Made by a program: the position numbers and the translations under genes. A stretch of 64,000 nucleotides of DNA, from positions 9,451,762 to 9,515,761 of the forward strand of contig CM039183.1 in NCBI GenBank assembly GCA_008360975.2, given 5' to 3'. Source of the stretch: Lichenostomus cassidix. Lineage: Eukaryota; Chordata; Aves; Passeriformes; Meliphagidae. The notes beneath the pieces were generated by a model. It was not told the DNA's origin. It searched no databases and worked only from the letters and a program-made list of their open reading frames with translations. Of this stretch, positions 9,923 to 23,100 are shown one piece after another (the first letter of the stretch is position 1; each line of letters starts with the position of its first letter).

Positions 9923-12900
9923 TAATCATGCATAACTGTGTATGATAATTATTCAAAACCAGCTCCTAACAGCAAACTAAAGACAAGGAAAATGGTCTGG
10001 GCAGCATAAATTACACAAAACGCAAATGCAAAACCCAACTATTTGACACTTGAATTGAAGTGTTTTGCTGGGCAATCCAGTCTTGAGTTCTTCAGCCTCT
10101 TCTGTGACCAGCTCCAAAGAGGCAGCAAACAATCACACTGTGTAGTATCTTTCCTGACCCTGGCATTTGAGCCAGCTCTCTCTGCTGGGAAAAGACACCT
10201 ATAACTCTGGGGCTGCACTTCTGCAGCTACAACAGCAACTGCAAGGGAGCCTTAAAATTAACTTTCCTGAGTTATTTAGTTTTCCACACGTGAGCTTGCT
10301 TTGCAGAAGAAGAGCAAGCCCTACCTCTGCCTTGCTTTCCTCTTTTCCAGAGGCAGCTCTATTTCTGGGGAGCTTCCAGCAGCCAGTGGGGTCTGCAGAG
10401 CTCTGTCAGGCAGGAGGGAAAAGCAAGCCCTGCTGAAAGTGGAGCACGATCTCCCTTGTGGTCCTGCCAGCGTTCCCTCGCCCGCCTCCACCTGTTTGGG
10501 CTGCTGAGATGAAACCAGAGCCTATTATCAGGCTGGCTGCTTTGTCAGGTGCTCCTTTGATGTAAATTCAACCACCATCAGATGTGCTGATGGCAGCAAA
10601 CAGCCAAAGAGAACCGAGCGTGCCCTGCACGGTGACCTGCAGAGATTAGAGCCAGCGGGGCTGTAGACAAATCACGGAGATTAAACGTGAACGAGCTGAG
10701 AAGTCTTGGGAGAAGCACCCAGGGAAGCAAAAATAAGCAACGCAGACAGGAAACAGGGAAACAAGGCAGACCAAGATTGACTAGACCCCACTCATGTATA
10801 AATCAAAGTCTTCCCCCACCTCTTGATGCTTTAGCTTTACCCCAATGCTCCTGCTCCACTTGCTGCAGGGCAGCTGAGAGAAACCCTTAGTGCACCTTTG
10901 CTGTATTCTGCCTGTCACAGTTATCCCTTCACAACCAACTCAGCCCTTTTAACTGGGAAAAAACCCAGCCTTTCCCCACCCACCCCTTTCTTTTATCCTT
11001 TTTTCTTTTCCAAAATCTTGTGGAGAGATGCTGACAGGAGTTCCTTGCAATCAGAACTGTTCTGCTAATTCCAGTGCCTGCAGAGGCCACTCCCATTTAC
11101 ATCCTGTAAATTCAAGGAAAGCCTACCTGGAGCTAATGGCATTCCAGGGATCTGACTTCCAGCAGAGTGCCTTTTGCAAGGGTAGAGGAGCAGGAGGCTT
11201 GCAAGGCCAGAAAATCCCATGCCAATATCTAAGCTGAAGCAATCCCATGGTTTGTGCAGCTTCCCTTCCTGCAGATCTGTCCCTGCCTGCAGCTCAGCTG
11301 CATTTTGCAAGGTTTCTTTACAATTTGGAGAGTAGTGCTCTGCTTTTGAAGGTGGAAACATTGAATTTAGGGCAGGATAGCACACCATTGCATTACTTCA
11401 TTTTTCATCTGTTGCTAGTAGTGGTGTCCTGCCTCTGCAAGCTCTCAGATTTGAGGACCACTACCGATTTAGGAACCACTCAGCAGTGTGCCAGGTGACA
11501 GATGGTATTAAGACACCCAAATTCACGAGAAAAACAACAAAGCACCAAAGAAGTTTTTTCACTGATCAACCTTTCAGCAGTTAAGTGAGGCCTGATGTCT
11601 TATAACAGGTATATCTGCCTTTTGAATCCCAGTTGTAGACAGCATTTTCTGCATCCAATCAAAAATGGAAGTTCTCTAGCAACAACACCAGAAGAACTGG
11701 AAAACTTCTCCTGCAAACACTAAAATCCCCCTTGCCACTGCATACCATGGCTCTTCTCACCACCACTTGCAAACCAGGGCAGCCACATTGTGTTCACCCT
11801 TGCAAACCAAACACAGGGGTGAATTTTCAACCCTGCTGACCAGAAGTGGCAGAGTAAGATCAAGATGTCAGCAACGCAGATTTCTGCACACCAGGCCTAT
11901 TATTTGCTAATGAGATTTCAGCTGTGATCTTCCCAACTCAAAACACACTTCAGAGATCAGAACACTCAGAAATTTGTTGACAGCAAGTCCTGGACTCTTT
12001 CCCATGATGCTGCAGAGCAAAGCTGGGCAGTGCTGCACCTCACCAGGTATCTTCCTACACCCACTCCCAGTCTCAGGGTAAGGTGGTGTTCACAAAGAGA
12101 TGGAAATTTAAACACACACTGCAACATTTCAGCAGTGTCCTGAGACAGGTTAAGCTCCACAGTGCCAGCATGGTCTTCCAGGGCACTGCACGAATCAAAC
12201 ACAGGGAACAGAAGCCTGTGCCAGCTGCAATGGTCCTACAAGCTGGGAAGGACTAAACTCCTTACCTCCTCAGTCCTGGACTAGGGAGAATTGGCTCAGG
12301 CCACCTCCTGAATGAAAGAACAGCTTTCCTAAGGACTGAGCTCACACTGCCAGCCTGCTAAGGAGCTGCATTGATAGGAAACCTAAAGGACAGCTGTTTG
12401 TTCCTCCCTTTCCACCCTGCTTCCTCCTCCCCAGCCAAAGGAGGGGGAAAGTTGCCAGGAGAGACTTCATCTAGGTGGCCAAGGATAGAGAGCAAGGGAG
12501 AGGACTCCCCTTCAAAATGGAAAAGAGGGGAAATTGTACCCTGAAGAGCACAAAGCAGCCATACAACTGCTCCTTTTGCCATTGTCAGAGGGAGGCAGCT
12601 CAGTCCAAGGGAAAGTGGAGTAACCTGCAACAGTCTGAACAGCTGCAAAAGACCCATTGCCAGCTGCACGTTGATTCTTAACTCACTTCAGCATTAACTA
12701 AGTGACAAAAGGCTTTAGTGCTCCTAATGAAAACAGTCCCTGCACCAGTAAAATAACACAGCCTTGGAAAAAAACCATTTTGGTAGTAGAATTCATGTGC
12801 AAACAGGTTTCAGGTCCAAGTTGCTGAGATTGGGACAAAATGTTTGATATTTGGGGCTGGAGAGGGAGAGGAAAAGGAGGATTTGAAGGTGTGGGAGGGA

Positions 12901-15900
12901 CACTTCATGACTGCTTTTGATTTGTTTCCAAAGTATCCATGTTTCCTATTTGTGCTAAGGATCCCTGTAGTTAAAAAGCCAAAATGTGATCCAAAAAGCC
13001 TTATGGACCCTGAGCCAGCCTTTGCATTTTTGAAAGTGCCTGTTAGATACTTTCCATTCTGCTCTGAATTCCTGTGGAAGCTGCTCCCACATGCTTCTCC
13101 AAGACTGTTGTGAGCAACTGAAGGGTTTTAGGGAGAGATTCAGCAAATCTTCTTGCCTTGTCTTCTTTAAACTCCTTGGACTAGTGAGCATAAAGGAGTA
13201 AAAAAAAAAACAACCAAAAACCAAACAAACTGGGAGTCCAGCTACTCATGGAGTGTCTGCACACAGCTGCCAGCATTTACTTGTTCTTTTCTGGGCAGTC
13301 TCCTCAGAGTTCTTTCCCTCAACTGAAAAAGACCTGAAAAACCAGCTCCAACCACAGCAAAAATTACAATTCAGATAATATCACAGCTCTGCAGACCTGA
13401 GTGACAGCCCAAGAGGACATTAGACAGAGACAGTTCTGCCATGACCACACATGTGTGTCTTCTGCATGTCCCACTGTACCTCAATCTGCTCTTCTGACCA
13501 TAGAGATGCCCACTGGCTTTGGAAAGGCATGTTGGGATGAAGTTGTGTGGCAGGAGGAGCAGGACTGCCCTCCTTTCCCCTGTGTCACTGTATGGTCTCT
13601 CAAGCAATAGGGGAGACCCCTACTAGCTCTTCTTTGGGCTATTTATACCAATAAGCTGCAGCTGACAATTAGAAATGTAAAACTAACATGGGAGAAGCCA
13701 ATTGGTCTGTTCCTTTTACTACTGGAGTTGGAGCCTGTAACAAACTTCCCAGAGTGGCACAAGGTGCTGTAACCATGCCACCAGAAGTGCTTGGGGTGGG
13801 ATGGGCTTCTCCCCCCAAGATACAAGTTCAAAAGGTTTACTCCCGTGCAGAGCCAGGCCAGCTGTGACAGTGCTGCTCACAAAGATGGAGCTGAACACCA
13901 CAGAGGTCTCTGGGGTTTGTACTTTGAAGCTTGGGTGCTCACTGCATCATGGCATGAGACCACAGCTCCCTGAGGTACCCTGGACAACTCCTTTTCCTAC
14001 CAGGCATCCTCCTGAGCAGGTGGAGGCCAGGCAATACTGTAAGGTCTGATCCCAAGAACTTGCTTTTCTCTCCTCCTGCAATGCCTCCTAAAGACCAGCT
14101 CAGGCAAGACAACACTTCCTGCTGTTAATATGGTGAAGGCAGACTTGAAAACTACACCTGGCCTCACTAAACTGCCCTCACTGCAGTTCTGTGCTGAGGG
14201 AATCGAAAACACCAAGTGTTTCATCACTGAAAGAGTCAAAACCAACACATTTCACTGGAAAAGGAAAAACCAAAAGCACAGACAAGGCTGCTGAGCTGAA
14301 CCCTTTCCCTCCCTCCCCACTTAACTTCATTGCTTTAAATATGAAAGGCGAGGCTCACACCATGACAGCAATCCCAGCAGAAAACCTGCCTGTATCCCAA
14401 GCAGGACTGCTTGCTGGGATACAAACATCCCATGCAAACACAAAGATCTGCCCCTGCATGGGCACTAATAAACCCTTAGGAGCCAGGATCAGTCACAGCA
14501 GCTCCACTGACAGTAGATGTAGCAAATGCCACCCTGGGCACACAACCAGTGAGGGCACAGGTGAAAGCCAAGCAGAATCCCATAGGGAATACAGCCCAGT
14601 CTGATGCCTCAGATCAGTTTATTGAACACACAGGTACATATTCTAAACATTCAAAACTATGCCAAAAGGATCATTAAGTTTATGGAAAACCGTGCCAGAA
14701 GAACCATTAAGGCTGCTTAGGCAAACATTAAAAAATAAGTACAATACCTTAACTTGACTCTCCTTTGAATTATTTTGTTTTCCAAAGGACCCCAGTGTCT
14801 TTTAGGTCAATGAAGTATTTTTTTTTTTGCCCCTTCATATTCTAGAAGTAGTCCCAAGTCTTACTTGAGGCACACAGTCCAAGGGTCCTGACAAAACCAG
14901 TGGATCTGCAGAGGAAGACTCAGAGATCCTAAACTGGGAAAATACTTTTCTTTGGTGACCATTTAGTCAGTCCAGACATGAGACAGCCAGAATTCCCCTC
15001 TGCCTTTGAGATATGTGTGAGACCTGTGCCAGCTGAGTCCTTCTCACATATTGCTAACAGAGAGTTGATCTTTGCAACCTGTCTGTAACATGGGGTTAAC
15101 AACATATATTACATTTTTTAGTCCAAGCTGACAAAGTGAAAACAAGAGCTCCATCAGTTTTGGATGCATCACATGTGCACCTGAGCCCCAGAGCCCCAGA
15201 GCCACGACTGAGTATCAAACAAGCAAAGCTCCTAACTGCCTAAGCTACATCCCAGGGAAATTAGCATTTCTGCACATCCCAATCAGGCAACTCATGCTGG
15301 GCACCAAATGACAGAAGTGCACAAGTGACCTCCTGCAAAAAAAGCTGGCATGGCCAGCTGCTTCCAGCCAGGACAGCACTGCACTCCACTGTGCCTCCCC
15401 TGCAATTTCCACAAAAGGCCACCCATTCCCTTCAGGCACAGGAAACAGGGGCCCTTCAGAGAAGGGTTTCACTGCACTGCACAGATTCAGAGAATAAATC
15501 TGCACAGGGCACGAGGCAAGGATCAGGTGAAGACAGGAGGATATGTAAGCAACAACTGTCACATTGCAGACACATGACAGGACTGAAGCTGCAGCTCCAA
15601 ATCCGTGGCAGAGCTTTGCTTTGGAGGATTTGATTTTATACCTACAGTCTGGAATTATAATGTACCTCCTTATCTAAAAATAATTCTTGAGAAAGGTCTT
15701 CTAACATCTGGACTTGTATCAATGCTAAGACAGGCACCAGCAGCTGCATTTAAACCCCTTAGTCTGCAGTCCAGCTCTCTACCAACAATAATTGACAGCA
15801 ATAGCAGGGCTGTGGTGATGCAGCTCCCACTCACCCCATGGCTGTGACACATTTCCTCTGCAGAACAGGAACTCAGACCCTTGGGGCTCCGAGGCTCAGT

Positions 15901-18900
15901 TCCAGATTTTGGAGAAAAGCAGCCAAGTGGGCACAGTGTGTGCACCTGTAATCCAGCCCAGGCTTTCCCTTCTTTCCAAATACTCCTGCTCCTCGTGCTT
16001 GTATCCCACCTTCTCCACCACCTGCTCTCCCTACAGCTATCCCAGCTGCCTATACTCTGAGTCCTGCTTCACCTTCTTATTTCCCCTACTCAGAGCTTCT
16101 GCCGAGCTCTTGCTTTGTGTTTCCTTCCAGCTCCTCCTCCCCTTGTTTTTAGCCCTCTGAATTTGAATGTATTGTTTCTTCCCATCTCCTTTCATGTTCC
16201 AGGCTCTCTGGAGAAGCAGACCAGGCTGCTTGCTGCCTTTAGTGGCTGTGCTCTTTGGCAGAGGCCAGAAGATGAAAAGCTTCTCTGATTTTGTAGCAGA
16301 CACTCCTAGCAGGTACTAAGCAATTATTAGATGACACAGGCTTTTATAAATTACATTCAGGTGTATTTTGCAACTATCCTGTATTTTCAGAATGCTCTGA
16401 AATTAAGAAGATAAATGTGCAGAGTTGCAGAACTAGCACAAAAGAGTTGCACCTAAATGGTTGGACCAAGGGTGATTCATCTTACCTGCACTGAGCTAAG
16501 TCTCTCTCACGTCCTATAAAGCCCACCAGATATTCAGCTCAAGTGCAGCAGTCCAACAACAAAACTTTCCACATGACAATTTCATTACCAGGCAAATTCT
16601 GTCCAACAACCCACTGTGATAAAGAGTTAACTTCAGCACACACTCATTGCATTTGAGGACATCCACACACATTATTTCCAAGCTTTACTCCTGGCATCTC
16701 AAAATGAATTTGCTGAGCTAATGATATTCTGAGAAGGTGTCAATGTTCCAGGTGCTGTGGGCAGTCCAGCACTGCCAGCACCTGCAGCAGGTGGTGATGC
16801 TCTGGGTAAGGCAGTGCTGAACCCCCCAGTCTCAGAGCACAGTCTTGCAGATAACACAAGCAGGGTCCAGCTCTTCTTAGCAGTCATGCAGGAGCCTGCA
16901 GCTCGCTTCACAGTGGGATCTTTGGACTTTGCTTCATGGCCATGTGCCAATTCAGGGAATTGGATCTCAACCAGGTATCCTCTGCTACTTGTGCTGGAGA
17001 GGCACATAAGCACTTGCTACTCAATGACACCAGTTCTGGGGTGAAAGTGATGCACCCTGACACGTCTGGTGACAATGCACAGCAACACAAATGTGCAGAA
17101 AGTATCAATTGCCATCCTGCCCATAAGCCTACTGGCCAGGTTAAACTAGACAAGGCATGTTGTGTCAGTGGGAACAGCACAGAAAGACAACCCCGATGCA
17201 GCTGAATCTGTTAGCCAAAACTGTGTGGATAAGAGCAAAGCTGCCTGTACAAGACAGAGGAGAGAGGCAAGAGGATCCTGTCTGTCCATCCCACCATCAA
17301 CAACAAAAAAGAAGGCTTAAAGCTAGGAGACAAAAAGCAGTGCTGCATTTTAAGGCAGACAGTATCCACCCCAAAAGGCTTAATTCAGATGCAAGTTTTA
17401 TATCTTTCAGCAGTGTGAAGGTCTGTGGGATGCAGAAAGAACATAAAAACCCCATAAACACACTCTGGGTAGTACCAGGTTTCACAAAGTTTCAGATTGG
17501 TACATCAGTCACAATAGAAATCCCCTCTTCCCCCTCCCCCAACCACGGCAGGCCACCAGAACTGCACTCAGACTGGAAGACAAATGGGCAGCTGCCTCTG
17601 GAGGCAATTGTGAGGAGACTAAAGATCAACTTGCAGCTGGCACTTCCACCCCCACCTCTCCTTAATACTTCAGTCCACTCGCTGCCAGACAAGGATCATG
17701 AGTCAGCTCCTAAACATATTCTCCTTGAAACAATAGCTATAGCTCTCTGCTGCAGCTATCCCACTGCTCTGGCTCCAAGGGACACGCCACAGTCATGGAA
17801 ACAAAGGCACCAATTTTAACCTACAAGCAGCCCAACGCCACAACTGAATGATATAATAAGCATGCACTGAAGAATACTATGCTAAAGCTGGGAGATTAGC
17901 AAAGCTAATTTTGACATGTAACAGGCATGAAGTCAGTGCTGTGATGAAAATCTGCAGGAACAGCAAAGAGAAGTGGGTTTGGGGCTACACGGTAAAGCAG
18001 ATGGCTTTTGCTTAAACCTTTTCTACTACAACAGGGTGCAGTTTGATACCACATCATGGTATGCTGCAGTACTAATTAGAGGGCAAAGGAGACAACTTAG
18101 CCTTTACAAATTAACTTTATCACAGCCATAGGAGCTCTCTCAATTCTGAGCAGCCACCACTCACTGTGCTCACAAAGATGGCACCCCAGCACTCATCTCT
18201 CAAGAACATTTCAAGAAGTAAAAAGCTTCCTTTTGCAAGGACAACCTTTCAGCTTACCCAGTTAATGAGATCAAACACGGGCTTTTCTGACCCAAGTGCT
18301 GTCAGACAATAAAGAATTCAAAGAATAGATTAAAAAAACACACTAGAGATTTCTCAGAACTAGATGTTAAGTGATGAACTGGTGGTGCCCACTGAACACT
18401 TAAAGAGCTGTGCACATAGTAAGGACACAGAAGCCTTATATCCATGCAGCATCAAGAAATAGCAGCACCCAGAACATGCCTTACCTGCAGCCAGTCCACT
18501 GACAGCCTCTGATGAGATGCTGCTCACAGAGCTAAGGTGCAAGCAATCATGAGAGGAGACTTCAGTGACTGCTGTGTTTCTTTTTTTTTGTGGCTAAGAT
18601 ATCGGCAAACCCAGTTGTCCTTTCTTGCCTCACCATAGCTGCTGTTTCTTACAGCTGAGTGTTGCCAATTGCTTTGAAGAAGTCTCTGACCCCAAATATC
18701 ATGAGCCACATTGCCCTACAAGCCAGAAGAGAAACTGGAGACAGAAATAAAAGACTGACTCTCAACATGATAAAGAGACAGGGTGATTGAAGGGGAAGTC
18801 TGCAGGACCCTGCCAGGTGTGGTTTGGGGGACTGAGCAACACGAACCAGAAAGTCCTACTGCTAATGCAGCACATCAGTTTTACCAACAGAAAGGTGAGT

Positions 18901-18939
18901 AATGCACACATTCTGTAAAAAAAGATAGCAGGCTGTATA

Positions 18940-20016
18940 CATAAGTATCTTTTAAATTATTTTATTTTGTGTAAGCTAAAAGGAAATTTACACACTTAAA
19001 TCTCAAAAGACCTTGGGCATGCATATTGACCTTTTTAGAGGTTCTTCGACATAGCTCTCTTTTTTCCATAGGAATTTCCCCAGACATTTACAACCCATAG
19101 TTTTTTACTGTATATACAGCCTAAAACCATAGCAATCTATGATTATGTCATTTTACACTGTGCAAAATCAAACAGGAATAGTGGTACAACAGAACATAAA
19201 AATTTTTAACAGGTAAATTTCATTGTAAGACATTCATATTGTTTTGGTCCTTCTTTTCCAAATCAAACTGATTAAAAGCAGACAACCTTCTAATGACCAA
19301 AAAAAAAATAATCAAGTGTTGAGACAGTAATCCATAACTGGAACAAGAAGTTACTGACAGCATACCTTTCAAAAGGCTATATAGTGACAGAGCCATACTA
19401 CTGAAGTTCAAGAACATAAAAACTGATCAGCCAACCAATCAAACAGGGGAAGGGGATAGGGGCAAAGAAAAGGAAAAACACATCTTAAGCTTGTTAAAAC
19501 ACAAAAGAAATTACTGGGTTTTAAAGAAACAATAACTGAAAAACCCACAAAGGGGACAACATAACCTTTTGATTTTTTTTCCAGCAAGTAGTATTTTAAT
19601 ATATGCAGGAAAGAAAAAGTTGCTCAATGCAATCTGAAAGTCTTAAGGGGGAACTTCACAGATTGTGAAGATTGAAGTTTTCATTATGTGTTTATAGGAT
19701 TTTTTTTAAACTTTTTAGAGTTTTTTAAGAAGGACACCACCAGTGTATTTCACAAAGACATAAATGTATACAGCCCAGCACAACAAAAAGAATAGATCTT
19801 CAAAAAGATTTACCCCCAATTATTTACATTTTTCTCTAATATAAATTTAGGACTCCAGTATGTAAATAAATATACATTACTATGTATACCTTTCTAGTGC
19901 TGCTTACCAACAAATCATCTGAACTTGATATTTTTTTAATTAAAGCAAGATTGCTTTTTACGACCCACAGAGGGAAGGAAAAAAAAATCAATAGAAAACG
20001 TCCAATTCACATCACT
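18940..20016 (-). other. AFTPH: AFTPH 3' UTR (predicted)
   Basis: This is the stretch between the AFTPH stop codon at 20017 and the AATAAA at 18961-18966. It is AT-rich, with no open frame of note on the minus strand. It contains the 12-bp perfect palindrome CTGTATATACAG at 19108-19119, which includes a Pumilio-type TGTATATA on both strands. The end is predicted from the hexamer alone and has no transcript support here. Confidence 0.6.
18961..18966 (-). promoter_or_regulatory. AFTPH: AFTPH polyadenylation signal AATAAA
   Basis: The plus strand reads TTTATT, so the minus (transcribed) strand reads AATAAA, about 1.05 kb downstream of the AFTPH stop codon. It is the only canonical hexamer I found in the interval after the stop. 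Cleavage would be expected near 18940-18950. ATTAAA variants nearer the stop (around 19592 and 19930) could give shorter 3' ends. Confidence 0.6.
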
Positions 20017-20161
20017 TTAGTCTACCTTTTCTTGGCAGCTTGTTGAAGGTGTTAATGTGGCTGGGAACATCAACACCTTGGCATGCATGAAAGTTAAGTC
20101 AGGAAGGCTAGAAATCACCTTGGCAGCCTCTTCACTAAGATGTTCTTCCTTTTTAGGCTTC
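20017..20161 (-). CDS. AFTPH: AFTPH exon 10, coding part (C-terminus)
   Basis: Completes Arg829 from the split codon AG/G and encodes residues 830-876, then stop TAA at 20019-20017. The acceptor is preceded by a good pyrimidine tract (TTTTCTTCCCAACAG). It carries the most conserved stretch of the family, including LTFMHAKVLMFPATLTPS near residues 851-868, which matches the vertebrate aftiphilin C-terminus almost residue for residue. The protein ends in EKVD, against EKAD in human from memory. Confidence 0.95.
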
Positions 20162-23100
20162 CTGTTGGGAAGAAAAGAACAAAGTGCATTAATCCAGCAC
20201 CTCATATCCCTGAGATCACTGAAAGAATCATTGATTGAAGCAATGTTCTGTCAGCTTCTTGATAGGCACTTCTGTAAGCTACTTTAAGGTAATCTAATGT
20301 TATAATACCTACCTGCCTACCAATAATGTGTTAACAGAGAGAGTCAGCAAAATGTTCCTGTGTATATTGTTGCAATAAGGAAAAAAAGTCCTATTCAAAT
20401 TATAATTTTCACAGATTTTTTTTCTTTTTTTTTAGCAGCTTTGAGAGTCAAGAGACTCACTTGAAGAGACAACCATGCCCATAATACTAGAGATAAAACA
20501 GTAGGAGCATTAGTTCTAAACTACCTAAATCCAGTACAGCCTTCAAAAACAAAATGGAAAATATCTTAAAAGAACATTAAGAAACTCCTCACTTACTTCT
20601 CAATAATTTTAAAATTAAAAGCACTTATGCTGTGTTTTCAACATGACTGTTGTCAGACTGCACATCTTGCCCCTCTACATTATGATCCACAAACCTTTTT
20701 CCCCCCAGAATTCATCAGCAGCACAAGGTGCCTCACAGCTCAGTGTATTACTCAGTGTATCTCCTTGCTTTGAAGTGCAGGAGTATGAGTAGCCATGATG
20801 ATACATACAGCAGTTGGGGAATCACTGGGGTTTACTCTGCCTTTTGCATTATTCACAAGAATTACTGAGCACAAATGAATAAAGAGGTCTGAATCCCATG
20901 TTGCTTGGTTCTCACTATTATGCAAAAAACTCACACTTCCCAAGTAAAATGAAGCCTGGCTCAGACTGCTACTAACCCCCCTCCTTTGCCCAAACATTCA
21001 TACTTCACACACATCTGGCTTATCTTTGAAGAACACTGCCTACTACTAGAAATACTCAGTTTTGCATCAAACATTATTCCAGTTCCAACAAGGCACCTTC
21101 TAAATCCTGTAATGATGTAAGAAATTCCAGCTGAATAAGCTCCCTCACCTTTGGGAGAAAAAAGCTGAAACAAAAGGCTCGAACCAAATAAACTACTTTC
21201 CCTAGAATACATCAGAAATTTCCTTTCTGTATCTGGGCTTATTTATAAACTTTAAGCCAAGCCCATGAGAGGGAGATGACCACTCCAATCATGAAGCAGC
21301 AGGTATTTATACTTTCTGTCAGCCCCCATGAGGATTGCTTCCTCAGCTGAGCAGAGACCAGTGGAAAGCAAGGGGCTGCATGTTTGCTTCCACAGCAGTC
21401 TCAAAATTCCTTAGCTACAAGAAAAAAAGAACTGGAGTCAAACTCATCCTTGACATCTGATGATTGTGCTGATCCTCATCACTGATCATTGTGTTGACAC
21501 TGAACGATCACTTCTCCTTGCTACTTGAAATCCCCACTTGGTGAAAGTTCTCTAGATGAAGCAGTCTAAATACTAAATCTGACTTACCTTCACAGAATAC
21601 CAGTATTTTTTTTTTCTCTGCTGCAGTGGAATTTCACGAGCTACTGACTAGGCAGATTACCAAATTCTGGAGCATAAACGAAGCTGTGTGCTGGATTTAC
21701 TGAAGGAAGAAGCAGAGAGCCAATATGTGCCTCCTCTAACAACTTCACAGTCAGCTCTGTTTGCACTCAAAGGACTATCTCTGAGCTGCTGAAATGTGGT
21801 TCTCACCCACCACTGTGCTATCAGTATCCGGTGCCACTATTAATAATCACTTACCACAAGCCTCTTAAAGGTACAAACTCCTGGTGATCCAGGACTTAGA
21901 GCTAACAAAGGAAGGCTTGACAGAGGAAGCCAAAGGAAGAGGGCTGCCTTGGAGATGTTCCTGTAATTGTTCATCAGGCGAGATGGAGCTCACACACTCC
22001 TTGCTATTTATATTCCTCTTCCTCCTCTGCTCAACTACATGCTAAGAAATGGCACTGCTGGGTCACAGAGGCAGAGCTGCATTTTATTCCATGGTCACAT
22101 GCAGGACTTCTATCACAGGATAATGCCAGCTGGTCTCTGCAACACCACTGCAGAATAGGCACATCAGTGAGCCCAGCCAGGGGTCAATCTCACCCATACT
22201 GAATGCCCCCCTTCCAGCTGGAGGCCCTTTGAATAGTTTATCTACTCCAATGCAATGTAATAACTACCTATAAAGAAGGACAAGCTAACATGCAAATGCA
22301 GCAACCATTACTTAACTATGACCAAGACAGAGCTATAGATACACTCACTTGGAGACTCAAACCCTTTTTTAAAATAATCTCAGCACAGAAAGGGGTGAGA
22401 TGGCCTAAATTCCCATCTCTCAATGGAGAGAGGCACGTTCCTCTGCAATGCAATACAACTGGACATGGCAAGTACCCTTTCTGGGAAACAATCAAGACTT
22501 TTGGTGGCAAGTACCACCAGGGCAACCCTAAAGAATTACTCACAAATTCTCTAAATCTAAAAGACAAAGTAGCATCATCACTGCTGACAGGTTTTACCCT
22601 TAAAATCTAGCAAACTGCCTACTAACTGTGATGTCCTTTAGAAGAGGCAAGAGAAACAACTGTGCATTAATTTTAGGCACCACTTTTGCTGAAGACATTC
22701 CCATTGTCAAGAGTTTCTTTTGCTGAGCCCTGATCAGTGGAGGGGACCTTTGCAGAGCTTCTCCTGCTCAAGCACTCATTTCTAGGTGCTATGGCTTAAA
22801 GGAAAGACACCCAAGTGAGAGGACTGACAGCAGCAGCTGTACTACTTCTGTCTGCTTTGGAATCAGAACTTTTGATTACAAAACCATGAAAGAACCCATC
22901 CCTGGATCAAAACAAGGTCTCTGCTTCATTCAGGATTTAAAACTATCCTCTACAGCACACTTTGTCCTCATCCATCTTTTCTCTTACTCTAGGTTACATT
23001 TCCTCCCAAGCAGGACAAGAGGGATACCCCTACCCAAGCATTTGTACAGCTGCTCTACCTGTGGGCACTACATTTCCTTTTCAAAGGCATGGTAACACTA

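Larger units (their letters stand above)
6601..18939. other. Intergenic DNA between the convergent genes, no gene supported
   Basis: This is non-repetitive DNA with scattered short open frames and no recognised protein similarity, RNA gene or intact transposon. Some parts (about 6650-6860, 7150-7420 and 10530-10690) read like complex non-coding sequence with transcription-factor-like motifs and may be conserved elements, but sequence alone cannot show this. A CT-rich stretch lies at about 15960-16150. Base composition becomes more AT-rich towards the AFTPH 3' end. Confidence 0.5.

Noticed and set aside
17157..17819. Plus-strand 220-codon open frame
   Set aside because: There is no similarity to a known protein, no Kozak context or splice structure, and no periodic codon signal visible by eye.
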